A stretch of DNA of 31,399 nt from Conidiobolus incongruus B7586 (GCA_000697335.1 JNEM01011125.1:1-31399), one strand, 5' to 3'; counted from the stretch's first letter, positions 11,573 through 25,622 are shown. Made by a program: numbers and translations. The notes: generated by a model not told the origin, from the sequence alone.

Positions 11573-14018
11573 ATGAGTAGTGATATTCCCAAATTTCAGA
11601 CTAAGAAAGTCTTGGTAAAGGTTGAAAATGGTAATATGGCATTTAAATTTAGTATTATTATATTTATATTCATTGTTAGATATGTTATCGAATCTTTCCG
11701 AGTTATCAGATTTTCCAGATTCTGAACCCTCGGATAATCCGCAATCTCCTTTAAAAGGTTCAAAAGAGGCAACCTTAAAAACTGAGAAAACAATGGATAT
11801 TGGTACAAATATTCCACACATTGATGCTAAAATTTCTATAACAAACGAAAAGCTTCAAGAACTCAAAAGCTTGATTGATTTTGAAAAAATTTCTACTGAA
11901 GCACAGGATTTCATTTTGGTCTTTATATGTGGGCAATATGCTAACAGCAATATATTGCCACCAATTGAATTACCATCATTTGTTTTAAAAATTTTTTTTC
12001 CAAAAGATTCTCATTATAATATTATTAAAGAATATTTACCTTCTTCAATTTCTTTAATCGAATCTAACATAATCTCTAATAAATTAGAAAAGCTTCCAAA
12101 CTTTTTTCCAGAACCAATTGAAACAATGGAAACTAACATTAGCTGGATGATACAAGAAGGAAATTGCCAAAAATTCTCCAAAGATATTCCAAGATGCTCG
12201 CATTGTATTACAAAACAAATGGATCAATGTCGATTTAGAGGAATTCGAATTTTGGCTTTTAATAATAAAAATGAAGTCATCAAAGTTCCTCCCCGCTGGC
12301 AAAAATATTCTGAAAATATCATCGATTTCCCTGTAATGTCTTATACAAAACCTAAAATGATCTTTTCAAAGTGTGACAAAGATATAGAGTATGAAGTTAA
12401 TGTTTATCAGACCATCAATTCGTGTCTTCCGAATATTATATCAAGGCGGCTTCCTGAATTATCTGAATCCCTCATAGACGAATATAATCGCTATATTTTA
12501 AATCAATGTTCTGCTTCTTTATATAGCTTATTAACTTTACAGCTCGATTTATTTAACTACAGTACACTGTACCTGAAGAAGATGAGCTCATCTGGCCAGC
12601 ATCAATGTGATAATTGTAGAAGCACTTTGCTGAATATTTATTACTTGAATACGCATTGTGGTATCGAGCTTTGCCATATTTGTTATTTAAAGAATGATAT
12701 TTCTAATGTGGGATCCAGATGCGTTAAAAAATATGATCACCCTATAACAGACTTCATTCCAGTCACAATTTTCCCCAAAAATGTTTTTCGATGGCTACTC
12801 GATAATTGTAAACAGCTTACAAACGATACAAAATTAAGATCAGCAACTATTAATAAAGAACTCTTCGTATATAATGGTCAAGATTCTGATCAAGAACAAT
12901 CTGAAAAATTATATAAATCGTACTTACGTGGAACCGAAGAGGAAATTGGACTTGAAACTTACCAATCACTAATGCAGCAAGGAATCCCTTTTGTCGTTGA
13001 AGGTATTCCTTCTAAACATATTGAACACCTGAGTGTTGAAAAATTGAAGGAGTATTATGGAAATGTTTACGTTAATCAACTAGGAAAGAGTCCTAAAGAA
13101 AATACCTATGTCCTTCTTAATGAATTTTTCGAAGGATTCGATTCCTATGATGAAACCAAGCCCCCAACAGAATATCGAAAAATCAAAGATTGGCCTTCTT
13201 TCTCTGACTTCAAAACTGCTCTCCCTAAATTATATCGAACATTTTTGAACTCGCTACCTTTCAAAAGATGCACTCAACCAGACGGAATTTTAAACTTAGC
13301 AACGTATCTTCCTCCAACGCTTAATCCTCCTGATCTTGGTCCCAAAATGTACATTGCTACTGGTAGAAAGGATACTCAAAATGGAACAACTCCTTTACAT
13401 TTAGATGCTGCTGACGCTGTTAACATTATGACACATGATTACAAATCAGGATATGAGATTCCTGATATAAAATGCGCTGCTCTTTGGCATATATTTGATT
13501 ATAAGGACGTTGGCAAGATACGTGAATACCTTTCTAACTGGCATAAAAGACAAGCTCAACCAATTAAAATTACTGATTATATTCATGACCAGTGTATCTA
13601 TTTAACTGAGGAGATGCTTAGTGAATTGAAGGAACAATACGGAGTAACAGCTTATCAAATATATCAAAACTCTGGAGATGCTGTCTTCATCCCTGCAGGA
13701 TGTGCTCATCAAGTGCTCAACTTAAGTAATTGTATCAAAATCGCAACTGACTTTATTAGTCCCGAAAGAACTGTCCAATGCATGCATGTTGCCCATGACT
13801 TTTCCAAATTACCCAAATCCCATCCCAGAAATGATGACCTCGTCCAACCACAAAATCATATTTTGTTCTCTAGCTCTAGCGCAGTCTCCAATCTACTTAA
13901 TATTGAAGATAAGCTGCTTACATGTATTCCAACTATTCCCGAAGAGCCTTTACCCACTAAAAAGCGAGGAAGTAACAAAAAACCTCAAAAACGCACTTCT
14001 AAGAAATCCAAAGTCTAA
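11573..14018 (+). CDS. JmjC-domain protein, KDM3/JHDM2-like (copy A)
   Basis: Predicted Fe(II)/2-oxoglutarate-dependent histone lysine demethylase, nuclear. By family the likely substrate is methylated H3K9; that is inference. I model two exons: 11573-11630 and 11680-14018, joined across a 49-nt GT-AG intron in phase 1, giving 798 residues. An unspliced ATG at 11622 also gives 798 residues, but the spliced start matches both paralogs. The N-terminal ~185 residues are poorly conserved. Zinc-binding stretches follow: C192-x2-C195, then C329-x2-C332, C346, C351-x2-C354 and C367. The JmjC domain has LGPKMYIATGRKD, the iron ligands H593-L-D595 in TTPLHLDAADAV, and H696 in IPAGCAHQV, then NCIKIATDFISPE as in KDM3. 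The C-terminus is a lysine-rich tail (likely nuclear signal). It is the first of three tandem copies on the same strand. Confidence 0.88.
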
Positions 14019-15609
14019 TTTATTAAGTTATTTATTGATATCGGTTTTATTTATATTCAAAATTTTGGTATTAACCTTTATATTCATACTCATTCATTAA
14101 AAATTTAAAATTCGAGCCAAGCAACCTGTTTCATATATAAATGTCTTATATTTTAATATATGTTTCACAATTCTTTGGCATACTAACCAATATTTTAGGT
14201 AATAACAATTTCAAATTTAATGACCTTCAATACAGCTATTCTATTTATACTTCAATTTTTATTTATTTCATTCTTAATATGATATTAATTAGAATATTAT
14301 TGATAGTGTCTAATAAATTCAGGTTATAAAATTAATTATTATTACCAAAATTTTTAAATTATTAATAATATTGATTAATAATTTTGAAATATTTTAGTGA
14401 TATTATAAAATTAAATAATTTAATTTAATTATAATAATTATATATTTATTACTTTTGATAACAAATAATAGTGAAAACTTTTTTAAATTTTATTAAATTG
14501 AAATTAATGACAAAATATAAATTATCTTTCTATGTAATCAGTATACTAGTATCATCGTCCTCATCTAATATTATTATACTGTTATATTTATAAATAATAC
14601 TAACATTGATAATAATCATAGAATAAATCCCAAAAAGAGTACGAAATATATTACCATCTTTTTATTCCAATGAAAGCTCTGGAATTTAATAAATAATGTT
14701 ATCTTTATTGAAGTCTATATCTGCCTTTATTATATTATTGAAACTGAGTAATATTTTAGATTATTCAATTATTTTCTATATAGTATAAATAGTATTTTTT
14801 TTGTAATTTAAAGTATAATTCATTTAATTTAACGTAGTATAATTAATACTATCTTAGATATTTGATTAAATATTAATCAATATTAAATCTTAGAATTATA
14901 GTCTAATAATTAAAATCAATAACAAATCCCTTATTTTTATTTTTCATTTACAATTACATAGATTATTATAGTTTTTCAATAATATAAGTATATATTTAAT
15001 TGTTGTTCCATTATTACAAATATAATGTGCTGATTATTTAATTACAGTATATGTTTGGAATGATAGATGTTTTGATTAACCTTTCAAATTTTCTATTATC
15101 ATTCAAGTTATTTAAATATATCCTCGACAGATTTTAATAATTTGACGTATTATAAAGCAGGAAACTTAATTCAAGACAATTTAAAATCAGCTATATAATA
15201 ATCAAAACAATTTAGTTTTTTTAATATTTGATATTAGATATTTCTATAAACAGTCACAGACCTCTATATCTTAAACAAAAGATCTGTGAAACCAGTAAGA
15301 TATCAATTAATTAATAGTATAAATAATTTTATTTACATTATAAATATATTTTGAAGCAAATATGACATTTTTTTCAAATATATTGCCAATTTATAATACT
15401 AAAATTTTAACTAAAATTGATTTGAAGGAGTTTGTTGAAACCAATTAACCCAAAATCTATTTAACTATGTTACAATAACAGTCATAATAAGAATAGTAAA
15501 TATACATTAAAAAAAGAATTAAATTGGAAAATTAATAATTATTATTATCTGTTTGTTTATTAAAAAATTTACTTGAAAATCACACATGCGATAATTTTCA
15601 GCATACTCA
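14019..15609. other. Spacer between JmjC copies A and B
   Basis: AT-rich. The first ~90 bases after the stop of copy A resemble those after pseudogene B (shared blocks TTATTGATAT, then AAATTTTG, then TTTATATTCATT), so this 3' flank was probably duplicated with the gene. A 62-codon hydrophobic + frame at 14141-14329 is Ile/Leu/Tyr-rich, as expected by chance in such DNA, and I do not call it a gene. Confidence 0.5.
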
Positions 15610-17932
15610 ATGGAAAATGCAGTATGTATACCCGTGACTGACAAAAACCTTAATCCATTCCAGGACTGTATAATTAACTCTATTACAAATTTTTGTATTC
15701 CGTTAATTTCAAGATGTTTAAGCGATTTATCTAATTTTGACATTTTAACAATTCAGTTCATGTTCCACCATTGAAATCTTCTAATGAGCTGAATGATAGC
15801 TCAAATGGAATAAATATTGAAGTTAGCCAAAACTTCCATAATGACCAGAATATTAAGATAGCTCCTATTAAATCCTTATAAACCAATGATGAAATTCAAA
15901 GACCCAAAAAGTTAGTTTATTTTCAGTAACTTTTCCAAAATGTTCAAAGTTTTATCACATTTTTTATGTGCGATCAATATGCAAATAATAATTACTACCA
16001 CCTCTTGAGTAATCACCAGTTTTATTGATAAAATACTGTTTCTAGACAGTTCACAATATGACATTTTAAAAAATTACGACCTTTAATATTTTCCCTCAAT
16101 GCAAGGCCCAAGTTTTATAATTTATCCGATTTTCTGGGCCATTTTTCAAGGTCATATATTGATCCTAAATAACATTTGATGTGTACTACAAGAAAACAAT
16201 TTTGTAAATCTATCTATAAGATATTTCCAGATATACTGATCACATTTTAAAACAAATGAATTTTTGTCGATTCAAGAGAATTGCATTTTTTGCCCCGGAT
16301 ATTAAAGGCAAAAATTATCAGAACTACTCCGTGTAGGTAATAATCTAAAAAAGCAATCAAGCGTCATTCGACGCCTTATTATAGCACTAAACTTAAAAAT
16401 GATCAACCCAAACTCGAGAAAGAGATACAAGGGATATTTTTCATACAATCAATTCACCAATTAAACAAATTGATCGAATTTCTGACTCTACTATTTCTGA
16501 ACCACTGAAAGATCTATTCACCAACTATATTTTATATCATTATTCTACTTCTTTGCAAAGAGTACTCAATTAACTCTTAGATTTATTTCATCACAGTACA
16601 GTACGTGCGAAGTCAATGAATTCATCTAGGAAAAATCAATCGCGATAATTGTAACAATACTTCGTTAAACGTTGATTACATGGAATTGAGCTTTGCAGTA
16701 TTCGTTAATTGAAGGTCGATCTTTCTAATTTGAAATCCACCTGTGTAAGCTAATACAATCACCATATAACATATTTTATTCCAGTCTCAATTTTTCTAAA
16801 AAATATACTCCCAATGGCCAGTTTATAATTGTAAAATGCTGACCAAAAATAAAACTCAAAGTGGTCTAATAATAATAAACAGTTCTTTGTACACAATTGT
16901 CAGGGCTATCATAAAGAAGAATCCAAAAGAACCTATAAATTCTATCTAGGCGGAAGCGAACAAGAAATTGGACTGGAAACTTTTGAATAATTAATCCTAA
17001 AAAGTATACCTTTTGTAGTTACAGATATCATTGGTCATTATTTCGATTATATCAGCCTCGATAATTAAAAAGAATTTTATGGTAATGTTTACGTCAATCA
17101 ACTTGGAGCTTATCCTCGAAAATAAAAATTTCCTCCTAAATGAATTTTTAGAAGATTTCGCTTCATATCATGAAATCAAGCCGCAAATAAAGTATCCAAA
17201 GATCAAGAATTGGCCTTCTTTTTCTGGCTTGAGAATTCCGCTTCCCAATTTTCGTAAAGCTTTTTGAGCACTTTACCTTTCAAAAGATCCACTCGACTAG
17301 ACGAAATTTCAAATCAAGCAATATATCTTCCTTTAGCTTTTAATCTCCTTGATCTTGGCCCCAAAATGTACATTGTTACGAGTAGAAAAGAGTTCGGAAA
17401 GAAGACTACTATATATTTCGATGCTGCCGATGTTACCAACATCACGGCTCATAACTACAAATCAAGTGGGATTCTTGATGTTCAGTGTGTTGCAGTTTGG
17501 TATCTATTTGATTACAAAGATATTTAACTGAAGAAAAGTTTAAAAAATTGAAAGAGAAATGTAGCATATCTATCAAATTTGTCAAAACCCTGGAAATGCA
17601 GTATTCATCCCTTCGGGATATACTCATCTAGTTCTCAGCTTTAGTAATTGTATCTAAATATTAACTGGTTTTATTGGTCTTGAAAGAACTATCTAATATA
17701 TGCATATTACTCGCGAATTTTTCAAATTACTCAGTGACTATACTAGGGACGGTGACTTTGTACAATCTTAAAATCATATATTGTTTACAATTTCCAACGC
17801 GACCTCATACTTACTGAAGATAGAAGAACAGCTGCTTATTGTATTCCTACTATACCTGAAGAAACTTTCCCCGCCAAGAAACAAGTGATCAAATCAGCGT
17901 CGTCTCCTTAAGGAAATAAAAAATTTAAAATG
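15610..17932 (+). pseudogene. JmjC-domain KDM3-like pseudogene (copy B)
   Basis: This is the full-length relative of copies A and C, broken by many stops and frame changes. Exon 1 (15610-15667, 58 nt, starting MENAVCIPVTDK) ends in phase 1 at a GT donor, and an AG lies at 15712-15713, so the first intron is at the same place as in A and C. Zinc-finger and JmjC blocks follow in order. The longest open pieces are at 17031-17267 and 17264-17527. The first iron-binding motif reads YFD instead of HLD, so the protein could not bind iron normally, while the second (IPSGYTHLV, about 17610-17636) keeps its His. It ends about 17932 by alignment with the C-terminus of A. It decayed in place between two intact copies. 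Confidence 0.87.
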
Positions 17933-19369
17933 TTTATATTAATTATTGATATTTATTATATGATTGCCAAATTTTGAATATTTTTGAATATTTATATTCA
18001 TTAATTAATTTTAAATACTATTTTAATTCTTTCATATTTTTATAAAAAAAATATAAATATAAATTTTTTACTTAAATAATTTTTTTAATTTCAATCTTAA
18101 AAATTTTAATAATGTTGAATTATAAAATCTTTGTATTATATCAAGATAATTACCATTGTAATTCTTCACAATTTTTGATTCATATCCATCATAAGATTTC
18201 GTATTAAAAAACTGAATAAAATCATGCTTACTTAAATTACTTAATAACATAATCTTTATACTATAGGTTAATAGTTGTATAATTGAAATTTAATATTTCA
18301 AAGATTATCTTATGTCTAATTCCTAGATTCAGAAACTATATATTGAAAATTTAGTTATTAATTAAACTTTACTCATATATCAATTTCTATTGAATTTCCT
18401 TTTTTTCAAACTAAAATCGTTTATCTTGTTATAATTATGAATTGGTAAAAACAATATTATAACGAGATTATTGCAAACCTATTAGATAATTGTCATAATA
18501 GGAGCTATTAAATTAGAGAATTGTAGTGTTGATATTGTGTGTAAAATATATTACTGTGTCTATTATTTAAACTTTACATAATTCACATCTAATCAATTTT
18601 AGTATTATAAATTGCAAAATTTTAATATCAATGATTCGAATGTATACACTGTCACTCGAGTGTATAATTGTTTGTTAACTAGTATATAATCAAAGGGAAT
18701 ATCTAAGTTTTGATTTATATTTTATATAATTCTAAAATTTAATTCAATAACTGATAAATATATTGAATATTAATTTCATACTAAAAATTCTAATATTAAT
18801 AAATAGTAATTAAAAAAATATCATTGGGCTTGAACATACTATATAACCAGTTTGATGAATTTCAATTCATTGATCAAAAATTGATAAAATGATTAAGATA
18901 GTATTTATATATATAGTCAATTATTAGAAATATATCTTAATAAATTGTGTTTTTATTGCAAATATAATTTAAAAATTGATGCTGAGATTTAAAAACATTT
19001 AATACTGATCATTGTCAATAAGACATCAATTTATCCTTGTTAATACTAAGATAAAAATAGATTTTATTAAGGATGAATTATTATCCCAAATGAATATATG
19101 GTTATCGAATACAATATAAATTTACTCAAAAATAAAAACTATAACAATATATAAAATATTAGAAAAGATATTCACAAAGTTCATTTCAAAGTGAACAATT
19201 CAACTCTGCTCAAAAAACAATAAAAATCTTTAACCCAAAATTTGATAATGTTAATACGTCATATTAAAATCAATTATTGATAAATCCCCTTATTATTTTT
19301 TCATTAAAGAATTATATTTTGAAATTAAGATAATTATTTTTTCGATTTAATTATAACAAGATAATTTAT
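17933..19369. other. Spacer between JmjC copies B and C
   Basis: AT-rich. A 60-codon - frame at 18068-18250 (contains 'SKHDFIQFFNTKSYDGYES') has a more mixed composition than its surroundings, but it has no paralog here and no recognisable motif. It is a weak candidate only. A short palindrome CACTCGAGTG lies at 18653-18662. Confidence 0.4.
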
Positions 19370-21813
19370 ATGATGGACAATGAAATCGCTATAACTGTGA
19401 CTGACAAATCCTTTAAACCTGTTGAAGATAGTAATTTTATCTTAAATATTAAATTTCTATGATACTAATATCTCTATTCTAAGATATTTTATCTAATAAT
19501 CTACAATATAACACCTCAAATAATCTGACTTCACTGAAAACTTCTGATGAGGGAATTAACCATTTATCTGAACTAAATTTTGAAACAAAAAAATCAGTTA
19601 AGAAGCAAGAGTTTAATCAAAGAAATAACAAGCTTTTTATAACTGAAGGTATAGCTAAACACTTCAAAAACCTTCTAAAGGGTGAACAGGCTTCTATCCA
19701 AGCACAAGATTTTATTTCAGTTTTTATTGAAGGCGAATATCGAAAAAATAGTACTTTACCTCCACTCCAAGTATCTAGAAATTTCTTAAAATCTCTTTTC
19801 CCAAATAGTGATATTGATCAATTTGAAAAACTTCTTGCTCCTTCAATCACTCTAGTTAATGATAATCCTAAGGAAGAGTTAAAAAAGCTTCGAAACTTCT
19901 TTCCAATACCCTTAGAAGGTGTCCAAACCGAAATAAACTGGATATTACAAGATTACAACTGTGTGAAACTTGACAAATCTATTCCCAGATGTACACATTG
20001 TATTTTAAAACAAATGGATCAATGTCGATTCAAAGGAATTCGGATTTTCGCCCATACTCCCAAAGGAAAACTGATCAAAACGCCGCCACGCTGGCAAGAG
20101 TATTCTGAAGAAACTGTAGAATATCCAGTATTAACCAATGCAAAACCTAAAAAGGTTCTTTCAAAGTATGATAAAAGCCTACGGGCACAGTTAGAGATCT
20201 ATGAAAGTATTGATTCACATATTTCAGAAATTCTTAGAACTAATAGGCCTGAACTTTCTGATCCTCTCAAAGACCTATATAACCGATATATCTTAAATCA
20301 ATGTTCGGCTCCTTTACAGGGTATATTGACTTTGCAATTGGATTTATTTCGACACAGAAAATTATATTTAAAGACGATGAGTTTATCTGGTAAACGTGAG
20401 TGTGATAATTGCAAGAATAATTTAATGAATATTTATTTTTTGAGTACACACTGTGGCATTGAACTTTGCCATAATTGTTATTTACAAAATAATTTGTCAA
20501 ATTTGGGGTATTCTTGTTTGAAATTTGATCACCCTGCAACAGATTTCATTCCAGTCACGATTTACCCCAAAAGCATATTTCAGTGGTTACTTGATAACTG
20601 TAATCAGCTTTCAAGCTGTGACACTCTGACTTGCCCAATCATCAACAAGGATCTTTTTGTATATGACGGTCAAGATAATCACTTGGATAATTCTCAAAGA
20701 TTTTTTAAATCATATATACGCGGAACTGAGCAAGAAATCGGTCTGGAAACTTATCAATTATTAATGCAACAAGGGATCCCTTTTGTAGTTCAAGGTATCT
20801 CTGCACACCATTTTGAATATCTTAGTGCCGAAAAATTGAAAGAATATTATGGAAGCATTTCGGTCAACCAATTGTACGATAACTTTAAAAACCCTGTTAA
20901 TAAACCGTTAAGGGAATTTTTTGACGATTTCACCTCTTATGATGGTACCAAGCCACCAACAAAGTATCGAAAGATCAAAGATTGGCCATCTTTTTCTGAA
21001 TTTAAAACTGTCTTTCCCAAATTTTATAGAGCTTTTTTGAACTCTTTACCATTTCAGCTATGCACTCAACCTGATGGAATTTTGAATCTGGCAAAGTACC
21101 TTCCTTCAGCTTTTAATCCTCCTGATCTTGGTCCCAAAATGTACATTGCTACTGGTAGAAAGGATTTCGAAGAGGGAACAACCCCTTTACATTTGGATGC
21201 TGCCGATGCTGTCAATATTATGGCACATAGTTATAAATCAGGATACGAAATTCCTAGTTTGCAATGCGCCGCTCTTTGGCATCTTTTTGCTTACGAGGAT
21301 AAAGAAAAAATTCGTAAATATTTAGAAAACTGGAATAATAGAAAAGCCAACTCATTTGCATTTGATGACTATATACATGATCAGAGCATATATTTAACAG
21401 AAGAAATGTTGAAAGAATTAAAGGAGGAGCAAGGAGTTACAGCTTACCAAATTTATCAAAATCCTGGAGATGCCGTATTTATTCCTGCAGGATGCGCTCA
21501 TCAAGTTGTCAACTTCAGTAATTGTATCAAAATTGCTACTGATTTTATTAGTCCTGAAAGAACACTTCAATGTATGCACATTGCTCACGAATTTTCCAAA
21601 TTGCCCAGGAGGCACCCCAGGAACGGAGATATTGTACAAACTCAAAATCATATCCTGTTTTCTAGCTCTAGTGCCATTTCCCATTTACTGAATGTGGAAG
21701 ATAAACTACTTGCTTGTATTCCTACATCTGAGGACGAATTCCTATCCTCACTTAGTCGAGAGCATAAAAGAAAATCATCCATTGAAAGAGATGCTAAGAA
21801 AACCAAAGTTTGA
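19370..21813 (+). CDS. JmjC-domain protein, KDM3/JHDM2-like (copy C)
   Basis: Predicted nuclear histone lysine demethylase, paralog of the gene at 11573-14018 and very similar from the zinc region to the end. Exon 1 is 19370-19430 and exon 2 is 19484-21813, joined across a 53-nt GT-AG intron in phase 1 with a good branch sequence (TACTAAT) near its 3' end, giving 796 residues. A second ATG at 19373 would make exon 1 58 nt, exactly as in copies A and B. Exon 2 has no usable ATG before about residue 180 and its frame is open back to 19483, so the intron is required. C190-x2-C193 and C327-x2-C330 are zinc ligands; H590-L-D592 and H693 are the iron ligands, all present. The C-terminus is basic. 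Its substrate is inferred from the family only. Confidence 0.88.
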
Positions 21814-23140
21814 TACATTGATATTCTATAATATTCATTTAAATTTTAATGTATAATAAATTTATGATATTCAATATTTCTTGAAAATAGTAAATTTGGA
21901 AACTATAATAAATAGCTATATACATACCATGAATTGATTGCAAACAAAAAGCTATATTCATCCTTTCGTTTATAATATTAAATACCTACCTTTTCATATT
22001 GTAAAATTAAAAGTTATTGAATTAGAAATAAAAAGTAATTTCGATTTGATTTTATAAAATTTATTGTATTGAGATAAAATCTTAAATATAAATGCTAACT
22101 ATTATTAAACTCTACTAGTTATTACATATTTCCAATTTTTGATGTCAAATTTCAAATAAAAATAAAATTTATTTTCATACATAATTTAGCTGTTCATATA
22201 TTCAATTATCTCTGTATATTTCAATCACCTATTTAATCTTAATAATATTTTATACTAAGTAACATCAAATATAATTCAAATTTTCAATTTTTATTATTTA
22301 TAGTGCGAAACTTTATATTGACAGCTTTGAAATGTATTTAAATATATAACTTTATAATATTATATTTGTAATTTTAAATGTTTAATTAAAATAATTATAA
22401 TTTTATTATTGTATAAAATTTGAGATTTTTCTTTCAGTAATAATTGAAAATAATATATAAATCAATGTATTAATAAAATATTATTTTGTATAGGTATTTT
22501 TGATGATACCATAATATATGCGAAAACACTATTATATCTCAAACATAAATAATTTAACATTATAACCTTGGGTATATTCTTATATAAATTGAATGAGCAT
22601 TGGAACTCAAACGCAATACTCACTAATTCCTATTTAAATTTAAATGATAGATTTTCAGTTTAAAGACTAAGCCTTTCTTACAAAGGTACCGTTCCAAATA
22701 TATATTTAAAAATATAATTTATATCGAACCATTGTGACATTGAGTTTTTGTACAAAAATTGAAATCGATTACGCAATAAAATTACAAATTACATATTGGA
22801 GAAATACTATTACCTATAATATAGCTAAGAATATATATTTATTTGATTCAATATCAGATACTAGGTAATCGTTTTTAGTTAGAATAAAAGTATAAAAATA
22901 TTTCAAATATAGAATATTTTGGTTTGATAATAGATACAATTAATTTGTAATATAATGATAAAAAATTCTATTTTATCAGAATAGCTATATTATTTAGATA
23001 TTAGCTGATAAGTATTTAATATACCAATTTCTAATGTTTATCTACAATTCTTTAAAAACAATGAGTGTAAAATATTTATATGAATATATATGTTATAAAT
23101 ATTAGTTTTATAACTCATAATTCTGATAAAAATTAGATTC
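21814..23140. other. AT-rich DNA after the JmjC array
   Basis: No supported gene. A slightly mixed patch near 22560-22750 has no readable protein. No further JmjC sequence is visible, so the array appears to end at copy C. Confidence 0.5.
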
Positions 23141-23400
23141 TTGTTTGCTTGTTTTCAAAATAGTGACAGAGGAGTGAACTCTCCCATTGGAAGAAATTCC
23201 TTAGAAGGGTACAGAATATTAGGCAGACAGCCAAAAAGGTTAATAAAATATAAAATAAAGAATAAGGTTGAATGGTTTAAATATTTCAAACTTATTAAAA
23301 GGAGGCTCATATTATGGAACTTCTAGAATATCACAAGTTCTTGGAGCTAGGAGCTAAAGTATCAACATCAGTAGAAAATTTCTTAATATAGTTTTTGAGA
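23141..23400 (+). other. Coding-like scrap, unrecognised
   Basis: A GC-richer patch with overlapping protein-like + frames ('NSDRGVNSPIGRNSLEGYRI' in one, 'GSYYGTSRISQVLGARS' in another). It could be the remains of a gene or mobile element. It is too short and broken to assign. Confidence 0.22.
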
Positions 23401-25620
23401 AAAAAATGAAAATTATTTTTATTAACTCCGCTAGATTTTCAATTTATATGATACTTTATTGGAAACAGAATTATTTCCTTTATAGGATAATAAAATTCAT
23501 AATAATATATTAAATATTAATCGTTTTTATTAAAAAAATTACATTATAAAAATATAAATCGACTTCAAATATATTTGCTTAACAATTACCAATTGTCTAT
23601 CATAAATTTAACCAAGTATTTATACCCATATATCATAAAAATTATTATAAGATTTCTAATGGAACTATTCTACACAAATTCATTTATGTTAGTAATCAGA
23701 TTATATTATACTATTATAGAAAATATACTTATTAAGGATTACATTTTCTATATAAATTATAAATTCATTAAATTTCAGATTTTCAAAATTCTGATAATCA
23801 TTTCAATTTTTTCCTAAATCAAATTATTCAAATTAGTTTTCGTCATCATTTTGGAGATCTTCATAGTTTAATGAGAAGGTATTACCAAAAATGTCTCCAC
23901 AAAATAAGTATATTTCCCACAATAATTTGCAAATTTTAATGAATTTAATGGCTATTATTGTTATAAAGGAGAAGCAATATCAATACTATTGAATATTGAT
24001 TTTTTTTTCAACTCCTGTAAATCTGGGGAAGTTGGTTAATTTCCAAATATAATGATATCACTTAATATAATCTATAACTAATTTGTTATAATAAATATTA
24101 TATTTAAATTCATTATATAATTTATTTATATTTTACAATTGTTTCAGGTATTAAAAACACAAATTTCGAACATATTTAATAATAATTAAAATATCAAATA
24201 TATCATCAATTTTATTATATGAAGGTAAATTCATCCATAAAATACCTGTCAACAATTTGATACAGATAAAATTCAATTGATATTATTAAAATTGCATTAC
24301 AATTGATTTTTATATTATGTTTGAATTATTTAAGTGGTGTTAATAATAACAATAATAATCTTAAATTGTTATTATAATAACTTATTATATGTTAATTATA
24401 AAAAATCAATATAAACCTATAACACTGGTCGTAAATTGAACTTTGGGAGATGGTATTTAATTTGAACTGGTATATATTTAATATAATCACAATTATAATA
24501 AAGTTAATACTCTGTAATTATTAAATTTACTTAATAAAATTCAGATTAAATCATTATTTGTATTAAATGATTAACATTCAACATTAATTCAAAGAAAAAT
24601 TATAATTAATCGTAGAATGTTAATGATCTGAAAAGGAGTTTAAATCCAAGAGTACTACGGAATTGAACAAAATCATGATACAACTAGTGTTTAATTCACA
24701 TTATATACAATATTATTGGACTCTAATAATATCTAAATGAGCGATTTAAATCAATGCCAATAGCTTTCTAATCTAAAAGCTTATCATCTTTTTACTTTAT
24801 TACTATGATATTAAAGGATAATTGAATATATCACGTATTAATAACATATATAATATTATTAATTGAATTTTTCAAGTTATATGTCTAAATTGAAAGCTGT
24901 TTAAAGAATTTATTATTTTATGAATTTTTAAATTGCATTACGATTCTCATATTTGATTATCAATATCAATGATCTTTAAATATCTAATAGCAACAATATC
25001 CTTGTAACGTTGATGCCAGTTAATATATATTAATAAAATAATATTCTAAAAGAATCACAATAGATCAAAATAAACCTTGAATATAAATCATTAGTTTTAA
25101 ATTAGATCAAATTTTTCAATGTATATTGAGTCGAAAACATCTCATTTTAATTTTATCTTTATTAAAAATATGACAAACATAATCATTTCTTAGCATTATA
25201 GCTATTATTAGTTCAAATCTGCAATAATTCTAATAAAAATTCACAATACTTATTTATCTCCTAGCTATCAAAATAGTATTAAATAGGTTTTAGTTATTAA
25301 TTTTTGAATTTAAATTCTGATTAGAAAATAAATCTATAATTATATATAAGTTATAATATCATTATGGAAAAAGATCAATTGACTCAATATATTGAAATGT
25401 AAAGAGATATCAAATAAATTTGATAATATTATTTGATTGATTGTATTTCATTATTATGTAGTCACAAAATTCAATATCTTAATATTTTAGGCTAAAATAT
25501 TTAACTAATATCAATTAATTTATTGATATATATTTGATAATTCTAAACTTTAATCATTCAAATAATTGAATACCATCACAAATAAAGATGAAACATTATA
25601 ATATTACCTTGAATTTGAAA
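23401..25620. other. AT-rich intergenic DNA
   Basis: No gene could be supported. An 80-codon frame at 23575-23817 begins at TTG and is almost all Ile, Leu, Tyr, Phe, Asn and Lys, the composition expected from random A/T sequence. Mixed patches near 23830-23920 and 24620-24780 show no consistent protein. Confidence 0.5.
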
Positions 25621-25622
25621 TA

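Noticed and set aside
14141-14329. 62-codon hydrophobic + frame after JmjC copy A
   Set aside because: Almost all Ile, Leu, Tyr, Phe, Asn and Ser, as expected from random A/T-rich sequence; no paralog after copies B or C.
18653-18662. Palindrome CACTCGAGTG, with flanking ATACACT/AGTGTAT arms
   Set aside because: Short, single occurrence, no associated gene start; no more than expected by chance in a window of this length.
20267-20539. 90-codon - frame opposite JmjC copy C, with similar - frames at 12084-12302 and 21418-21684
   Set aside because: Antisense shadows of strongly supported + genes.
23575-23817. 80-codon + frame that looks like a membrane protein
   Set aside because: Begins at TTG rather than ATG and its composition is that of random A/T DNA.
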